This document shows positions 24,478 through 33,451 of a stretch of DNA of 64,000 bases, one piece after another (within the stretch, counting starts at the first letter, position 1; each line of letters begins with the position of its first letter). Origin of the DNA: Methylobacter sp. (GTDB lineage Bacteria; Pseudomonadota; Gammaproteobacteria; Methylococcales; Methylomonadaceae); the NCBI GenBank assembly GCA_023229605.1, contig JALNYY010000002.1:62001-126000 (forward strand), given 5' to 3'. The notes below the pieces were generated by a model that saw nothing but the letters and a program-made list of their open reading frames with translations, did not search any database and had not been told where the DNA came from. The position numbers were made by a program, and so were the translations under genes.

Positions 24478-25101
24478 ATGCTAGATAAACTCAAAGGCCA
24501 TGTGCCAGATAGCGTAATCGCACAGATACCCGGCATTGCCGAATTAACTACGCCTATGAGACTGGCTCACTTCCTATCGCAAGATGATCATGAAAGCGGC
24601 GGATTTAAGCGCACCGTTGAAAACCTGAACTATTCAGATGTAAACAGGATAGCGTTAATCTTTAAACATGACTGCGATCTTGACCATGACCGGGTAATTG
24701 AGCCGGATGAACTGGAAGCGGCCAAGAAATACATTAAAAACCCACAAGCACTGGCGAATTTTGTTTATGCCAACCAAAACGGCAATGGCAACGAGGCCAG
24801 CGGCGATGGTTTTAAGTTTCGTGGACGTGGTTTTATCCAGTTAACGGGACGCGACAATTACACCGCATTCAGCGAGTTCATAGGCGAAGATTGCGTTGTT
24901 AATCCTGATCTGGTTGCGACAAAATACCCGCTTGCATCAGCCGGGTGGTTTTTCACCAAGAACAAAATATGGGCTATTTGCGATAGCGGGATCAACTATG
25001 TGGCGATAACGGCTGTTACCAAAAAAGTGAATGGCGGCACAAATGGTTTGGCTGAAAGGACTGCATTGTTTAATCAATACTGGGGTCTGTTAAAGGCCTA
25101 A
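24478..25101 (+). CDS. Endolysin, GH19 chitinase/lysozyme-like, with EF-hand insert
   Basis: 207 residues. The lysozyme-like core shows FLSQDDHESGGFKRTVENLNYS with the likely catalytic Glu, then GFKFRGRGFIQLTGRDNY, a signature of GH19-type phage lysins. Between them DCDLDHDRVIEPDELE reads as an EF-hand calcium loop, an unusual insert that could make activity calcium dependent. No signal peptide, so export depends on the holin. Last gene of the P4 operon. Confidence 0.85.
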   Translation: MLDKLKGHVPDSVIAQIPGIAELTTPMRLAHFLSQDDHESGGFKRTVENLNYSDVNRIALIFKHDCDLDHDRVIEPDELEAAKKYIKNPQALANFVYANQNGNGNEASGDGFKFRGRGFIQLTGRDNYTAFSEFIGEDCVVNPDLVATKYPLASAGWFFTKNKIWAICDSGINYVAITAVTKKVNGGTNGLAERTALFNQYWGLLKA

Positions 25102-25120
25102 CCCCAACACCCGGAAACAC

Positions 25121-25162
25121 CCGGAAAACCCACACAAAACCAAAACCGCCCAGGCATAAACT
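25121..25162 (+). promoter_or_regulatory. Phage late-type promoter P5
   Basis: Box CCGGAAAACC at 25,121 and TAAACT at 25,157, the same 36-nt offset. A second partial box CCGGAAACAC lies directly upstream (25,111). GGCAT (25,153) and ATGCC (25,165-25,169) can pair right before the ATG at 25,170. Confidence 0.65.
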
Positions 25163-25169
25163 ACATGCC

Positions 25170-25463
25170 ATGAGCGAAATTACCGGGCAAGACATTCAGG
25201 GCATGATTACCCACTGGCTAGGCTGTCCGGTTGAGGGTTATCACGGCTCGGATTACGGGCAAGACCTTAAGGCGTTACTGCATAACCCGCAAGCGTCCGG
25301 TCAGGCCGACGAGTTCATTGCCAAACTAAAAGCCGACATCCCAATTTTGCAAGCGTTTCCAGTAGGCAGCATAAACCTATACGGCGTTCAAACCTCACCA
25401 GACCGCCTTGACTTGGTGCTTGAAGTCGCAGGGCAAACCTTTACCATTCCGAGCGCGAAATAA
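25170..25463 (+). CDS. Baseplate-operon protein
   Basis: 97 residues, translationally coupled (TAATG) to the baseplate J-like gene. SEITGQDIQGMITHWLGCPVEGYHGSDYGQDLKALL... is found ahead of the wedge genes in related phages, as far as I recall, but has no known activity. Probably a small baseplate wedge component. Confidence 0.55.
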   Translation: MSEITGQDIQGMITHWLGCPVEGYHGSDYGQDLKALLHNPQASGQADEFIAKLKADIPILQAFPVGSINLYGVQTSPDRLDLVLEVAGQTFTIPSAK

Positions 25464-26953
25464 TGCAAACCAAGGCGGATTTTCAAAAATTAATCAATGA
25501 TACTGCGGTAAATTACCCGGCGATAGGGCCATTGCATCAAGCCGGTGATCCACGAATTTTGCAGTTTCTTGAATCTGCTGCTTCGGTGTTGTCCGGTTTA
25601 TCGGCGCAACTGGAAGTCGCCCAAGCAGAACCATTTGAAAAAGTACGCGACAGCACGGTGCTGGCCGATGCCGCCATCCGGGGAATTGTACGGAAAGCCC
25701 GGTCAGGCAAGGTGCGGGTAACACTAAACAACAAAAGCGCCACGTCGTTTTCGGTACAGGCCGGTAGAAACGTGCTGGACTCCAGCGGCAACATGTACCG
25801 CATTGAAACCCCGGCAACCGTGGCCGCAAACGCCACCGGCACTTTCGACGCGCTGCAAATCAAGGTGGATACCCTGGTTCATACCGTAGCTGGAAGTGTG
25901 CCGTTTTATGCAATCGAGATCCCCGAATCGCTGGACGGCAGTTATTTAAGCGGCATTGCGGCCAGTGATGCCGATGGCGAATATACCTACCGGGAGCGTT
26001 ACGTCAATATCCTGCCCGATGAGCGCGTTTTTCACGTCGAGGCCGACGACCGGCAGCGGATTTATGTGCGTTTTGGACAATCCGGCATTGTCGGCTTACA
26101 GCCGGTAGACGGTCAGCAAATCACCTTGAGCATATCCCGCGCAATTGGTGTTATTTCGCCGTTATCCGGCTCTCCGTTCTCGTTTGAATTAATCCAAAAC
26201 CCGCAAGAATCACTGATCGAACTAACGCTTAATGCGGTGCTGGATAAAGGCCAAAACCCGCCCGATATGTCTACCCTGCGCGACATTACCAATTACCCGT
26301 CTGTTTACGATCATAACGCCGTGTACCGTGGCGAATTCGAGTTTTTGGTGCGCCGGACTTATTCTGATACGCAATTTTTATCGGTCTGGAATGAGCAGAT
26401 CGAAGAGCTGGCACGAGGTGCAAGCGTTGATCATATCAATGTGCTGTTTGTGGCCTGCCTGTCCGCCGCCGGCACCGAAACCGTATTAACTGAAGCTGAC
26501 CCACTTACTCCCGTTGCCCCGACCCTAATAGCCGACGACGCGCTGACCGCCACCCAAATCGGCATTAAAAACGTGATTTTGGGTGCCGATGACAGCTACA
26601 AGGTCAAATTTTTTACGCCAGTACGCTCTAAAATCGTCATGGCTATTACCGTTGTGGTTTCGACCGCATACGCGGCTGGCGATGTGCAAACGCAGATTAT
26701 CGACAAAATCCTTGCCGAGTTTGGCGTAACGGCCACAGCCTCAAGGCGTGGAGCCAGCAAGCCCTTATACCAAAGGGTTTATGCGCTATTGAAAGCGAAG
26801 ATTCCGGCGCTATCCGAGGGCAATGCCGACATGCAGGTCGCCATCACCGATTATGCAGGGGCATACCGGCCTGAATTGTGGCGCTATGTTGCTGCCGACA
26901 GCCTGACAGTGACGGTAACCACGGCCAATATCACTGTAGCGTCATGGAATTAA
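25463..26953 (+). CDS. Baseplate J / gp6-like wedge protein
   Basis: 496 residues with the gp6/J-type layout: ADFQKLINDTAVNYPAIGPLHQAGDPRILQFLESAASVLSGLSAQLEVAQAEPFEKVRDSTVLADAAIRGI at the N-terminus, then a beta region (RVTLNNKSATSFSVQAGRNVLDSSGNMY) and repeated alpha/beta wedges (TYSDTQFLSVWNEQIEELARGASVDHINVLFV). This protein forms the baseplate ring that triggers sheath contraction. Confidence 0.8.
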   Translation: MQTKADFQKLINDTAVNYPAIGPLHQAGDPRILQFLESAASVLSGLSAQLEVAQAEPFEKVRDSTVLADAAIRGIVRKARSGKVRVTLNNKSATSFSVQAGRNVLDSSGNMYRIETPATVAANATGTFDALQIKVDTLVHTVAGSVPFYAIEIPESLDGSYLSGIAASDADGEYTYRERYVNILPDERVFHVEADDRQRIYVRFGQSGIVGLQPVDGQQITLSISRAIGVISPLSGSPFSFELIQNPQESLIELTLNAVLDKGQNPPDMSTLRDITNYPSVYDHNAVYRGEFEFLVRRTYSDTQFLSVWNEQIEELARGASVDHINVLFVACLSAAGTETVLTEADPLTPVAPTLIADDALTATQIGIKNVILGADDSYKVKFFTPVRSKIVMAITVVVSTAYAAGDVQTQIIDKILAEFGVTATASRRGASKPLYQRVYALLKAKIPALSEGNADMQVAITDYAGAYRPELWRYVAADSLTVTVTTANITVASWN

Positions 26954-26956
26954 GCC

Positions 26957-27685
26957 ATGAGCTTTGATTTCCCCAGCGCGCAGCTTCCCGCGCTTACCCC
27001 GCTGCGGAATAGCTTTGTCAGGGATGAAGTCGAGGCCGATCTAAAGCAAATCTTCCTTAATCTGTTTGAATCCCAGCTTGCCGCCGATGTATTCGATGTC
27101 AATGTGCTGGGCATGCCGCATCTTGGCTCCCTGGATTTAGTGCGCAGGTCGGTTAATGCCGACGGCTTGGTTTTATTCCCAGGCGAACGGGAAGAAGCCG
27201 CCACGAGGTACGTTTACCGGGCCTGGAAAGCCCGAAACATGCAGGGCAGGGGGCTATTCTTTTTAAAGACCTATCTGCAACTGCTTTACCCCGGCTATTG
27301 GGATGTCGAACAGCAGATGCAGGACAAAGCGTTGCCCTATCCGACTGCGCTTTATGACCGCTCAACGCATGGCAACGATGCTGATAAATACCTTACCAGC
27401 CGCCTTCATATCAGATTAAATGTTGCCGGAAACATTAATAATGTTGAAAGCATTATCCCGGTAATATCGTCCATATTGCCAGCCCGGTTTGTCCCCAAGG
27501 TGTCGTTAATCATGCACGCCGAAACTAAGCTTCATGTCGCCTCGGTTGGACGCGCATCGATGACCTTACGGGCAACCAGTACAGTTGATGCAACAGCTAT
27601 CAGCTTCCCCGATGCCAGTACGGTAGTCGCCTCATATGGTAATCCATCAATCACCTTGCGCTGTACTTCTACTGTTAGTCGATAG
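26957..27685 (+). CDS. Baseplate gpI-like wedge protein
   Basis: 242 residues, four bases after the J-like gene. The order J then I is conserved in contractile tails. It has FVRDEVEADLKQIFLNLFESQLAADVFDVNVLGMPHLGSLDLVRRSVNADG and a middle YVYRAWKARNMQGRGLFFLKTYLQLLYPGYWDVEQQM. The last 50 residues contain a Thr/Ser-rich near-repeat (STVDATAIS/STVVASYG/STVSR). Confidence 0.65.
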   Translation: MSFDFPSAQLPALTPLRNSFVRDEVEADLKQIFLNLFESQLAADVFDVNVLGMPHLGSLDLVRRSVNADGLVLFPGEREEAATRYVYRAWKARNMQGRGLFFLKTYLQLLYPGYWDVEQQMQDKALPYPTALYDRSTHGNDADKYLTSRLHIRLNVAGNINNVESIIPVISSILPARFVPKVSLIMHAETKLHVASVGRASMTLRATSTVDATAISFPDASTVVASYGNPSITLRCTSTVSR

Positions 27686-27727
27686 CCGGAAAACATCGGC
27701 AAAAACAACTGAGCCAGTCGATAGCAT
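27686..27727 (+). promoter_or_regulatory. Phage late-type promoter P6
   Basis: Box CCGGAAAACA at 27,686, starting just beyond the wedge-gene stop, and TAGCAT at 27,722; 36-nt offset. Drives the tail fibre pair. Confidence 0.6.
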
Positions 27728-27758
27728 AAGCCCATCGTAAATTTATGAGTAAATCATT

Positions 27759-28904
27759 GTGAGCACACTCAGTCTTCCCTTTAAACTGACCGCAGCGGGC
27801 CTAGATGCATCATTTAATTTAGGCGCAATAGCCCTGAATGTGACCCATGTGCAGACTGGATCGGGAAATAGACTAGCTAACGGAAATGAGGTGGCATTGG
27901 TTACCCCACAGGAAACAGCAGTTATCAGCGGTCATTTCGAGGTTTCGGCAGGACAGCACCGCATCGCGGCAATAGTCGCCGGCTCTGCATCTGTTTATAC
28001 AATTTCTGAAATCGGCTTATGGTCTGGTGTGCCGGGAGCTGGCGGATCTGTTTTGGTATTTTACTGGTCGCTGGCAACAGGTTATATAACGGTTAAATCG
28101 GCAGGGATCGATTTTAATTTTGAAGATGATATTACTTTCGGTGGTGTGGTACCGGGGAATATTACTATTGTCGCTGACACCCAGTTTAATTCTCTGGCTA
28201 TGCTGGCGGCACATGAGGCTGATCTTAATGCGCACCCGGCCTTTACTACACCTCCATTATTTGATAACGATACATCGCCCGCAACAACGGAATTTATCCA
28301 GAGAGCGCTGGGTAATCTTGCCGGATTCTTTTCGCTGGACGCATCCACAACCATTTCTTTGGCCGAACTTGGTAAATGCGTGCAGGTTGCCAATACAACT
28401 CCGCCTAATCAAATAATTACGTTGCCATTACTGGCAACGGTTGATGCTGGCTATGGGTACTGGATCGAAAACCTAGCACCATACCCTGTAACAATAAAGG
28501 GGTATGGATCGGAAAGTATTCTATTAGGCGGCAGTAGCTTTAACTCATTTTTGCTTAATCCTAGAGAGACTGCGTTCGTACACGGACAATCCATTCAATG
28601 GACTGTATTCGGGGCTATTGCTGCACAAGTATTTCAGTCATCACTCACGGCTAGTGGATGGCAAAAGCTCCCAAGCGGACTTATCGTGCAATGGGGGGCA
28701 TTCGATGTTACCTCAGCCGGACAATACCCTCAAACATTCCCTGTAGCGTTTCCAACTGCGTTATATTGCTTAACACTGTCGGCGCAATACAATTTATCGA
28801 CAATACCGAACGTATGGTACGGAAACTCTTCAGTGACAAGCTTCACGGGGCAAATCAATATTAATACAGGCGACAAAGTAACGTGGCTCGCGATAGGTAA
28901 ATAA
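27759..28904 (+). CDS. Tail fibre protein
   Basis: 381 residues, GTG start. The N-terminus follows the gpH/DUF3751 pattern (LPFKLTAAGLDASFN ... ISEIGLWSG). The middle has tail fibre trimer features. The C-terminus (SGWQKLPSGLIVQWGAFDVTS ... FPVAFPTALYCLTLSAQ ... WLAIGK) is the gp53-like receptor-binding tip. It recognises the host surface. Followed by its assembly protein. Confidence 0.8.
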   Translation: MSTLSLPFKLTAAGLDASFNLGAIALNVTHVQTGSGNRLANGNEVALVTPQETAVISGHFEVSAGQHRIAAIVAGSASVYTISEIGLWSGVPGAGGSVLVFYWSLATGYITVKSAGIDFNFEDDITFGGVVPGNITIVADTQFNSLAMLAAHEADLNAHPAFTTPPLFDNDTSPATTEFIQRALGNLAGFFSLDASTTISLAELGKCVQVANTTPPNQIITLPLLATVDAGYGYWIENLAPYPVTIKGYGSESILLGGSSFNSFLLNPRETAFVHGQSIQWTVFGAIAAQVFQSSLTASGWQKLPSGLIVQWGAFDVTSAGQYPQTFPVAFPTALYCLTLSAQYNLSTIPNVWYGNSSVTSFTGQININTGDKVTWLAIGK

Positions 28905-28905
28905 T

Positions 28906-29340
28906 ATGAAATATTCAGCGGCAACAGGTGGATTTTATTTTGATTCAATACATGGCGTCAACGTTCCAGTTGATGCTGTAGAGATAAGCGATGAGCATTA
29001 TGACTACCTATGTCAAGGTCAATCCAATAGAAAAAGAATTATCCCGGACGGTAATGGTTATCCGATTTTACAAGACCCACCGGAATTAACTATAGACGAA
29101 ATTCGCGCAGCAATGCAGTGCTCGCGGTGGCGATTTAAAAGAGCGCTAACTCAGCTCGGATGGCGCGCCGATGTTGAGGCGTTTGTTGCTTCGGCGGATC
29201 AAGACACGAAAGATATGTATGCGGACGCGCATAATTTTACGCGCTTGCATCCATTCATTGTTGCCGCCGGTCAGCTTATTGGAAAAACACCCGATCAAAT
29301 TGATCAGATATTTGCGATAGGCAATGGGTTTGTTGAGTAG
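28906..29340 (+). CDS. Tail fibre assembly protein
   Basis: 144 residues with the Tfa-like start MKYSAATGGFYFDSIHG and VNVPVDAVEISDEHYDYLCQGQSNRKRIIPDGNGYPILQDPPELT. The C-terminal half resembles DUF4376-like domains. It chaperones fibre folding and attachment. Two bases separate it from the fibre gene. Confidence 0.75.
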   Translation: MKYSAATGGFYFDSIHGVNVPVDAVEISDEHYDYLCQGQSNRKRIIPDGNGYPILQDPPELTIDEIRAAMQCSRWRFKRALTQLGWRADVEAFVASADQDTKDMYADAHNFTRLHPFIVAAGQLIGKTPDQIDQIFAIGNGFVE

Positions 29341-29350
29341 TTTTCATAAT

Positions 29351-29392
29351 CCGGAAAAACCAGCAAACTAGACCAAATCCGCCCATTACCAT
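29351..29392 (+). promoter_or_regulatory. Phage late-type promoter P7
   Basis: Box CCGGAAAAAC at 29,351 and TACCAT at 29,387. A 9-bp inverted repeat follows: TCATGGCAT (29,392-29,400) with ATGCCATGA (29,419-29,427), whose right arm contains the start codon at 29,424. Confidence 0.65.
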
Positions 29393-29423
29393 CATGGCAT
29401 GTTTTCAATTATGAGATTATGCC

Positions 29424-29924
29424 ATGACACTAAGCATCCCCGCACAACTAAAAGGGTTTCACCAAACCGCTAAAGCCATTGGCGCTAAAGCGGTATCTTC
29501 GGACTTCGCGCTAGAAATTGAAGGCCATGAAGACAGCTGGATGCTCATTAAGCAAGGCCCGTGGGCTATGCTTTCAACAGGTGGCGAAATCGAAGTTCCC
29601 ATGCCGCTTGGCGCTGGCATGTGGCAGCAGCAGCAAGCTAAGGTGCATCAGCAAAGCCCTGTTTCGCTCATGGAAACAACGGTCGGCAGCGTTGATCAAC
29701 TGCTGGTCAACCTGATCGCATCAGGCGGATATTTCAACGCAAAAATCTATGAAGGAACCCCGCAAAAGTACCTGCGAGCCAAACCTATAATTGACTGTTT
29801 TATTCAGGTGGACAATCCTGATCGTGACTGGGAAAACAGGTCGCAGCTGCTCTTAGTCAGCGGCACGATATTTTTCCATTATTACGGAGAAACCATTCCC
29901 GGCAATTCAAACGATTACCGTTAA
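29424..29924 (+). CDS. Putative tail tube protein
   Basis: 166 residues, predominantly beta (DFALEIEGHEDSWMLIKQGPWAMLSTGGEIEVPMPLG ... FHYYGETIPG), with size and pattern compatible with a tube protein of contractile tails. No other tube candidate is visible in the window. The alternative is a baseplate tube-cap protein. Confidence 0.55.
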   Translation: MTLSIPAQLKGFHQTAKAIGAKAVSSDFALEIEGHEDSWMLIKQGPWAMLSTGGEIEVPMPLGAGMWQQQQAKVHQQSPVSLMETTVGSVDQLLVNLIASGGYFNAKIYEGTPQKYLRAKPIIDCFIQVDNPDRDWENRSQLLLVSGTIFFHYYGETIPGNSNDYR

Positions 29925-29965
29925 GCGGTAGCGACTTCATTTTTTAATCATAAGAGGATAAGCAA

Positions 29966-30328
29966 ATGTCAGGTAAATCTCCATCATATTTAGGCCCATT
30001 AACAACCGATCCTGGTGCAACTGGTGCATTAGTTCCGCAGCGTCAAGAGATTGACAGAGATTTCGCTGCAAAATCCGGCCTTACTGTTACTGAAGGCGCA
30101 AACGCCAAGCAAGGCGTAGCAACGCTGGTAGCCGGAACCGTCGTGGTCGCCAATACCAGTATCACTGCCAATAGCCGAATTTTCCTTACCGCGCAGACCA
30201 ACGCCGGAACCACTGGATTTTTGAGCATTTCAGCCAGAACCCCAGGCACAAACTTTACGATCTTATCCAGCAGCAACCTTGATACCAGCGTCGTTGCTTA
30301 TGAAATCTTCGAGCCAGCAGTCGCTTAA
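29966..30328 (+). CDS. Small beta-rich virion/decoration protein
   Basis: 120 residues. The C-terminal 75 residues (GVATLVAGTVVVANTSITANSRIFLTAQTNAGTTGFLSISARTPGTNFTILSSSNLDTSVVAYEIFEP) form a beta-sandwich domain widespread in phage virion surface and fibre proteins. AGAGGA ribosome binding site. Likely decorates the virion. Confidence 0.6.
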   Translation: MSGKSPSYLGPLTTDPGATGALVPQRQEIDRDFAAKSGLTVTEGANAKQGVATLVAGTVVVANTSITANSRIFLTAQTNAGTTGFLSISARTPGTNFTILSSSNLDTSVVAYEIFEPAVA

Positions 30329-30331
30329 ATA

Positions 30332-30748
30332 ATGTCCACAACGCTTGCCGACTTAGCCACACGCTTTGAAACATCGGAGCGTCCAGTCGGTAACATGCTG
30401 GATGCGCCGGGAATCCTTGCTCTGGCAATCGCGGCAACCAATTTTTACGCCGGGTATGCCAATCTTGCCGCGCATTTGGCGATACCGATTGCTGACCCGG
30501 CACCAGTTCCACCAACGCCGTACCCTGCGATAACCGGCGCAACTGAGATAAGCGTGTCCGAGTGGGCGGTTATCCGGTCGCTGTTTATGCTGTATGTCGA
30601 GCGAGAAACCGCTATACAACTTGAAGCGTCACGCGGCTTGGGGGTTGATGTGTTTGGCCGGTCATCGTCTGAAATATCCAGCGATATTGCGCTTTATGAA
30701 AGCAATTTGCCAAGCAATGTTTTTTGTAGTCTTGTTATTACGATTTAG
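30332..30748 (+). CDS. Hypothetical virion-operon protein
   Basis: 138 residues, four bases after the decoration gene. ADLATRFETSERPVGNMLDAPGILALAIAATNFYAGYANL, Pro-rich linker, ITGATEISVSEWAVIRSLFMLYVERETAIQLEASRGLGVDVFGRSSSE. This kind of protein is common near tube or adaptor genes of myoviruses, but its function is not known to me. Confidence 0.5.
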   Translation: MSTTLADLATRFETSERPVGNMLDAPGILALAIAATNFYAGYANLAAHLAIPIADPAPVPPTPYPAITGATEISVSEWAVIRSLFMLYVERETAIQLEASRGLGVDVFGRSSSEISSDIALYESNLPSNVFCSLVITI

Positions 30749-30757
30749 GAATAAAGC

Positions 30758-30925
30758 ATGATTTGCAAACCGGAAGAGGCTAAAGATTACCAGTGCTGCA
30801 CAATGCAAAAGGCCTGTGAAGGTAACAAGTGTATGGCATGGCGAGTGTGGCACGAGACAGATAAGGCGTCTGCTAAAATTGCGACCGATAAAGGTTATTG
30901 TGGGTTGGCTTATAAAGGAAAATGA
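30758..30925 (+). CDS. Small cysteine-rich protein (55 aa)
   Basis: Starts 9 bp after the previous stop with AGGAAT as ribosome binding site. Contains C3, C13-C14, C20, C25 and C48, which suggests a zinc site or disulfides. Nearby genes are tail components. Unrecognised. Confidence 0.45.
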   Translation: MICKPEEAKDYQCCTMQKACEGNKCMAWRVWHETDKASAKIATDKGYCGLAYKGK

Positions 30926-30928
30926 CAA

Positions 30929-31174
30929 ATGAATAGATATAACCGCATCTTTATCGGCTTGATGGAAATGTGTAATACCGGTTATTGGACACCGGCTGAG
31001 GAAGCTTGCCATGACTTGCGTTTAGAGCGATACCAATTCGAGCTATCTGTAGCCAATCAAAACCCAGCCAACAACACAGACGCTATGCCGACCTATAAAG
31101 CGTGGAGCATCGGCTTTATAGGCGCTTTGTTAGGAATGGTAATCGGCGCTTTAATCCGGCAAACTTTTGTTTAA
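30929..31174 (+). CDS. Small protein with C-terminal membrane segment
   Basis: 81 residues. Polar N-terminus and a C-terminal hydrophobic stretch (WSIGFIGALLGMVIGALI). Preceded by AAGGAAAATGAC. Could be a tail-tip or membrane-interaction peptide; no family recognised. Confidence 0.45.
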   Translation: MNRYNRIFIGLMEMCNTGYWTPAEEACHDLRLERYQFELSVANQNPANNTDAMPTYKAWSIGFIGALLGMVIGALIRQTFV

Positions 31175-31183
31175 AACCGGGCG

Positions 31184-32077
31184 ATGCACCTAACCCTATC
31201 CAACGGCAAGCCCATACGCGGCGACTTAATCAAACTGGTGGTCTTGCGCTACGATATGTCGCCGGTACCGGCCACGCTGGAGGCCGAAATCCGCGTTGAT
31301 GATGAACTGCGAAAGCTGTTGGCAGACGGCAAAACCATCAACTGCAACGGCGACGATTTTCACATCGTTAAACCGGCGGCTCCTTCGGGCAATATCGCGC
31401 AAGGCCAGCATGATATGGGATTTTTGCGCATTACCGCGCTGCTAAATGCTTGCCATGCCGTCACCTTTGTGCGGCAACGGGCGATCATCAAAGAAAACGT
31501 CGTGTTGTCGCAAATATACCGCGCATCTGGGGCGACGCTAAGGGGTGTTGACGGCGATTTTAAAGTGGATCGGTTCAACTGCATGGTCGGCGGAACCCCG
31601 AGCTTTAAAATAGCGCAATTATTGCAGGAAGAGGGCGGCATTGTGTGCTGGAAGGGTGGCAAGCTCAAGTTTATGCGTCTGCCCGACCTGTTTAAGCAAA
31701 AACCCGTGCTGTCCATGCCCGACAATGCCAGCGAGAACATCATCAGCGGCTTTCTTGAGCGCCATGAGATCCCATCGTTTCATTCGCTTTCGCCAACGGG
31801 CGAGATTGTACATGGCAACCGGGATAAGGCTCGGTCATCCCGCTTTGTGCCGCACAAAAACGAACAGCAGTTGATTAATATGTCGCGCTGCTTGGTGCAA
31901 CGGAAAATAATTCCCAGAATGGACTACAACGACAAGATTTATGCCGGTGACGTGATTGAGTTTATCGGCGCACAGCCGTTGGTCGTCGTGACGGCGGCGC
32001 ATGTATTTTGTAGCGGCACCGATGGCGGCGGCAGCCAACAGTACACAAAGCTCTGGTTGAGCGGGTTGGTAGGGTAA
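31184..32077 (+). CDS. Baseplate hub protein (gpD/gp27-like)
   Basis: 297 residues. Located directly before the spike, with which it overlaps by one base, the conserved hub-spike order. Pattern MHLTLSNGKPIRGDLIKLVVLRYDMSPVPATLEAEIRV, then a middle with SFKIAQLLQEEGGIVCWKGGKLKFM and C-terminal IYAGDVIEFIGAQPLVVVTAAHVF, as expected for hub domains. It holds the spike at the tube end. Confidence 0.65.
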   Translation: MHLTLSNGKPIRGDLIKLVVLRYDMSPVPATLEAEIRVDDELRKLLADGKTINCNGDDFHIVKPAAPSGNIAQGQHDMGFLRITALLNACHAVTFVRQRAIIKENVVLSQIYRASGATLRGVDGDFKVDRFNCMVGGTPSFKIAQLLQEEGGIVCWKGGKLKFMRLPDLFKQKPVLSMPDNASENIISGFLERHEIPSFHSLSPTGEIVHGNRDKARSSRFVPHKNEQQLINMSRCLVQRKIIPRMDYNDKIYAGDVIEFIGAQPLVVVTAAHVFCSGTDGGGSQQYTKLWLSGLVG

Positions 32078-32649
32078 TGGAATACGGCGGCTATCCGGGT
32101 AAATACCCGGCTGTCGTTGAAACCTACGACCAAACGACTCGACAGGTACGTGTATCGATACCGGGTATTACTGACGGCAAAGACGTGTTCCCGCTGGCTG
32201 AAATTGAATACCCGGTCGGCGACAAATCGCGCATTGTCGAAGGCCAGCACCAGACCGAGATTGAAATACTACCCGGCGATCATATCTGGGTGGAGTTTAT
32301 CGGTGGTGATGAGCGTTATCCGCTGATTACCGGCTACCGGAACCCGAATGCACCTAGTTCGAACTCAATCAACTGGCGGCGCTGGCATCATGCCAATATT
32401 GAGCTTACGGCGGATGGCATTATGCGGCTGAATGCGCATGATATTGAGTTTAATGCCATAGCAACCATTACAACGAATGCAAAAAACTCAACAAGGAATA
32501 TCGCAGAAACTGATACAACAACGGCAACCGATACAGTTATTAATGCAAAAACACAAGTGAATGGCAGCATGTTGAAACACAACAGCAAAAATGTCGGCGA
32601 TACCCATACCCATCCGCACGGAGATCCTGTTGTTGGAGTACCGACTTAA
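32077..32649 (+). CDS. Baseplate central spike protein (gpV-like)
   Basis: 190 residues. An OB-fold (GKYPAVVETYDQTTRQVRVSIPGI ... LPGDHIWVEFIGGDERYPLITGYRN) is followed by a short beta-helix rich in Thr/Asn and the tip HTHPHGDPVVG. The HxHxHG tip binds a metal ion in membrane-piercing phage spikes. Ends the hub-spike pair. Confidence 0.88.
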   Translation: MEYGGYPGKYPAVVETYDQTTRQVRVSIPGITDGKDVFPLAEIEYPVGDKSRIVEGQHQTEIEILPGDHIWVEFIGGDERYPLITGYRNPNAPSSNSINWRRWHHANIELTADGIMRLNAHDIEFNAIATITTNAKNSTRNIAETDTTTATDTVINAKTQVNGSMLKHNSKNVGDTHTHPHGDPVVGVPT

Positions 32650-32685
32650 TGCAAATTAACAATTAGTTTTAAAGAGGATATACAA

Positions 32686-33168
32686 GTGGACAATAAACTA
32701 CTCTTCACCTTTGCAGATTTATCAATTAAAGACAAAGCAGCCAAAGCCGCGATCAAATACTTTGCCAGAGCCGGGGCGCATGTTGTGGCTCAAGACGTAT
32801 CGCCGCAGATTAAACGCACATCCGGCATTAGCTTTCGAGAAATGAAGCTGACCTTTGCCGACTCGCAAACAATCCTGTTTCGAATCAAGCAGAGCGGCGA
32901 CATTTACCAAATCCTGCTCAATGGCAAGGTTACGCCGATCAAGAATCAGGATGACCATATCGGTGCCATCGCCGAATTGGTGCAAATGCTGGATACTGGA
33001 CGCACCAAGTTCCAAGCAAAACTGGCTAAGGCGTTGGTTAAATTGCCGCCTGCGCTCAAGACCGCAGCGCCTAAAATGCTGGCGGCACTGACTGAAAAGC
33101 GGGATGGATTGGTTGAAGCTATTGCGGCGGTTAGGGAGGAAATTGCGCAGGTTCGAGGAACGGCTTAG
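32686..33168 (+). CDS. Virion-associated protein, DarA-N-like
   Basis: 160 residues, GTG start behind AGAGGA. The segment EMKLTFADSQTILFRIKQSGDIYQILLNGKVTPIKNQDDHIGAIAELVQMLDTGRTKFQAKLAKAL resembles the DarA N-terminal module that occurs in the giant protein at 45,346 (LSDGQTVSIFFHN ... WLLNKKDVT ... NSVAFQRAN). In P1, DarA is packaged with the DNA and protects it against restriction. The similarity is at the pattern level only. Confidence 0.5.
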   Translation: MDNKLLFTFADLSIKDKAAKAAIKYFARAGAHVVAQDVSPQIKRTSGISFREMKLTFADSQTILFRIKQSGDIYQILLNGKVTPIKNQDDHIGAIAELVQMLDTGRTKFQAKLAKALVKLPPALKTAAPKMLAALTEKRDGLVEAIAAVREEIAQVRGTA

Positions 33169-33238
33169 TAAACTTTTTTACGCAAAATGACCGTTATAGT
33201 AAAAATGGATGCTTTTTTAAATTTTTAAACATAAATTC

Positions 33239-33379
33239 ATGCACAACGCCCACGTAGCAAGACACTACCGCTTCATGTGTTGGCTTGCCGAAAAACAAAG
33301 CAATCCAATGGCACAACTGCACTATTACACGCTGGCTATGCTTGAGGTCGATCCAGCATGGAAGCCTAACCACTTGTAG
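33239..33379 (+). CDS. Small hypothetical protein (46 aa)
   Basis: MHNAHVARHYRFMCWLAEKQSNPMAQLHYYTLAMLEVDPAWKPNHL has protein-like composition and stops two bases before the P8 box. No good ribosome binding site is visible, and the 70 bp before it are AT-rich without other features. Confidence 0.35.
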   Translation: MHNAHVARHYRFMCWLAEKQSNPMAQLHYYTLAMLEVDPAWKPNHL

Positions 33380-33380
33380 C

Positions 33381-33422
33381 CCGGAAAACTCACCGAAACA
33401 CCCATACCTTACCTCCCATAAT
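33381..33422 (+). promoter_or_regulatory. Phage late-type promoter P8
   Basis: Box CCGGAAAACT at 33,381 and CATAAT at 33,417. A perfect 12-bp inverted repeat overlaps the -10: CCATAATGAGCC (33,416-33,427) with GGCTCATTATGG (33,444-33,455), and its right arm contains the portal start codon (33,452). Confidence 0.7.
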
Positions 33423-33451
33423 GAGCCTAACTATTATCATAGCGGCTCATT

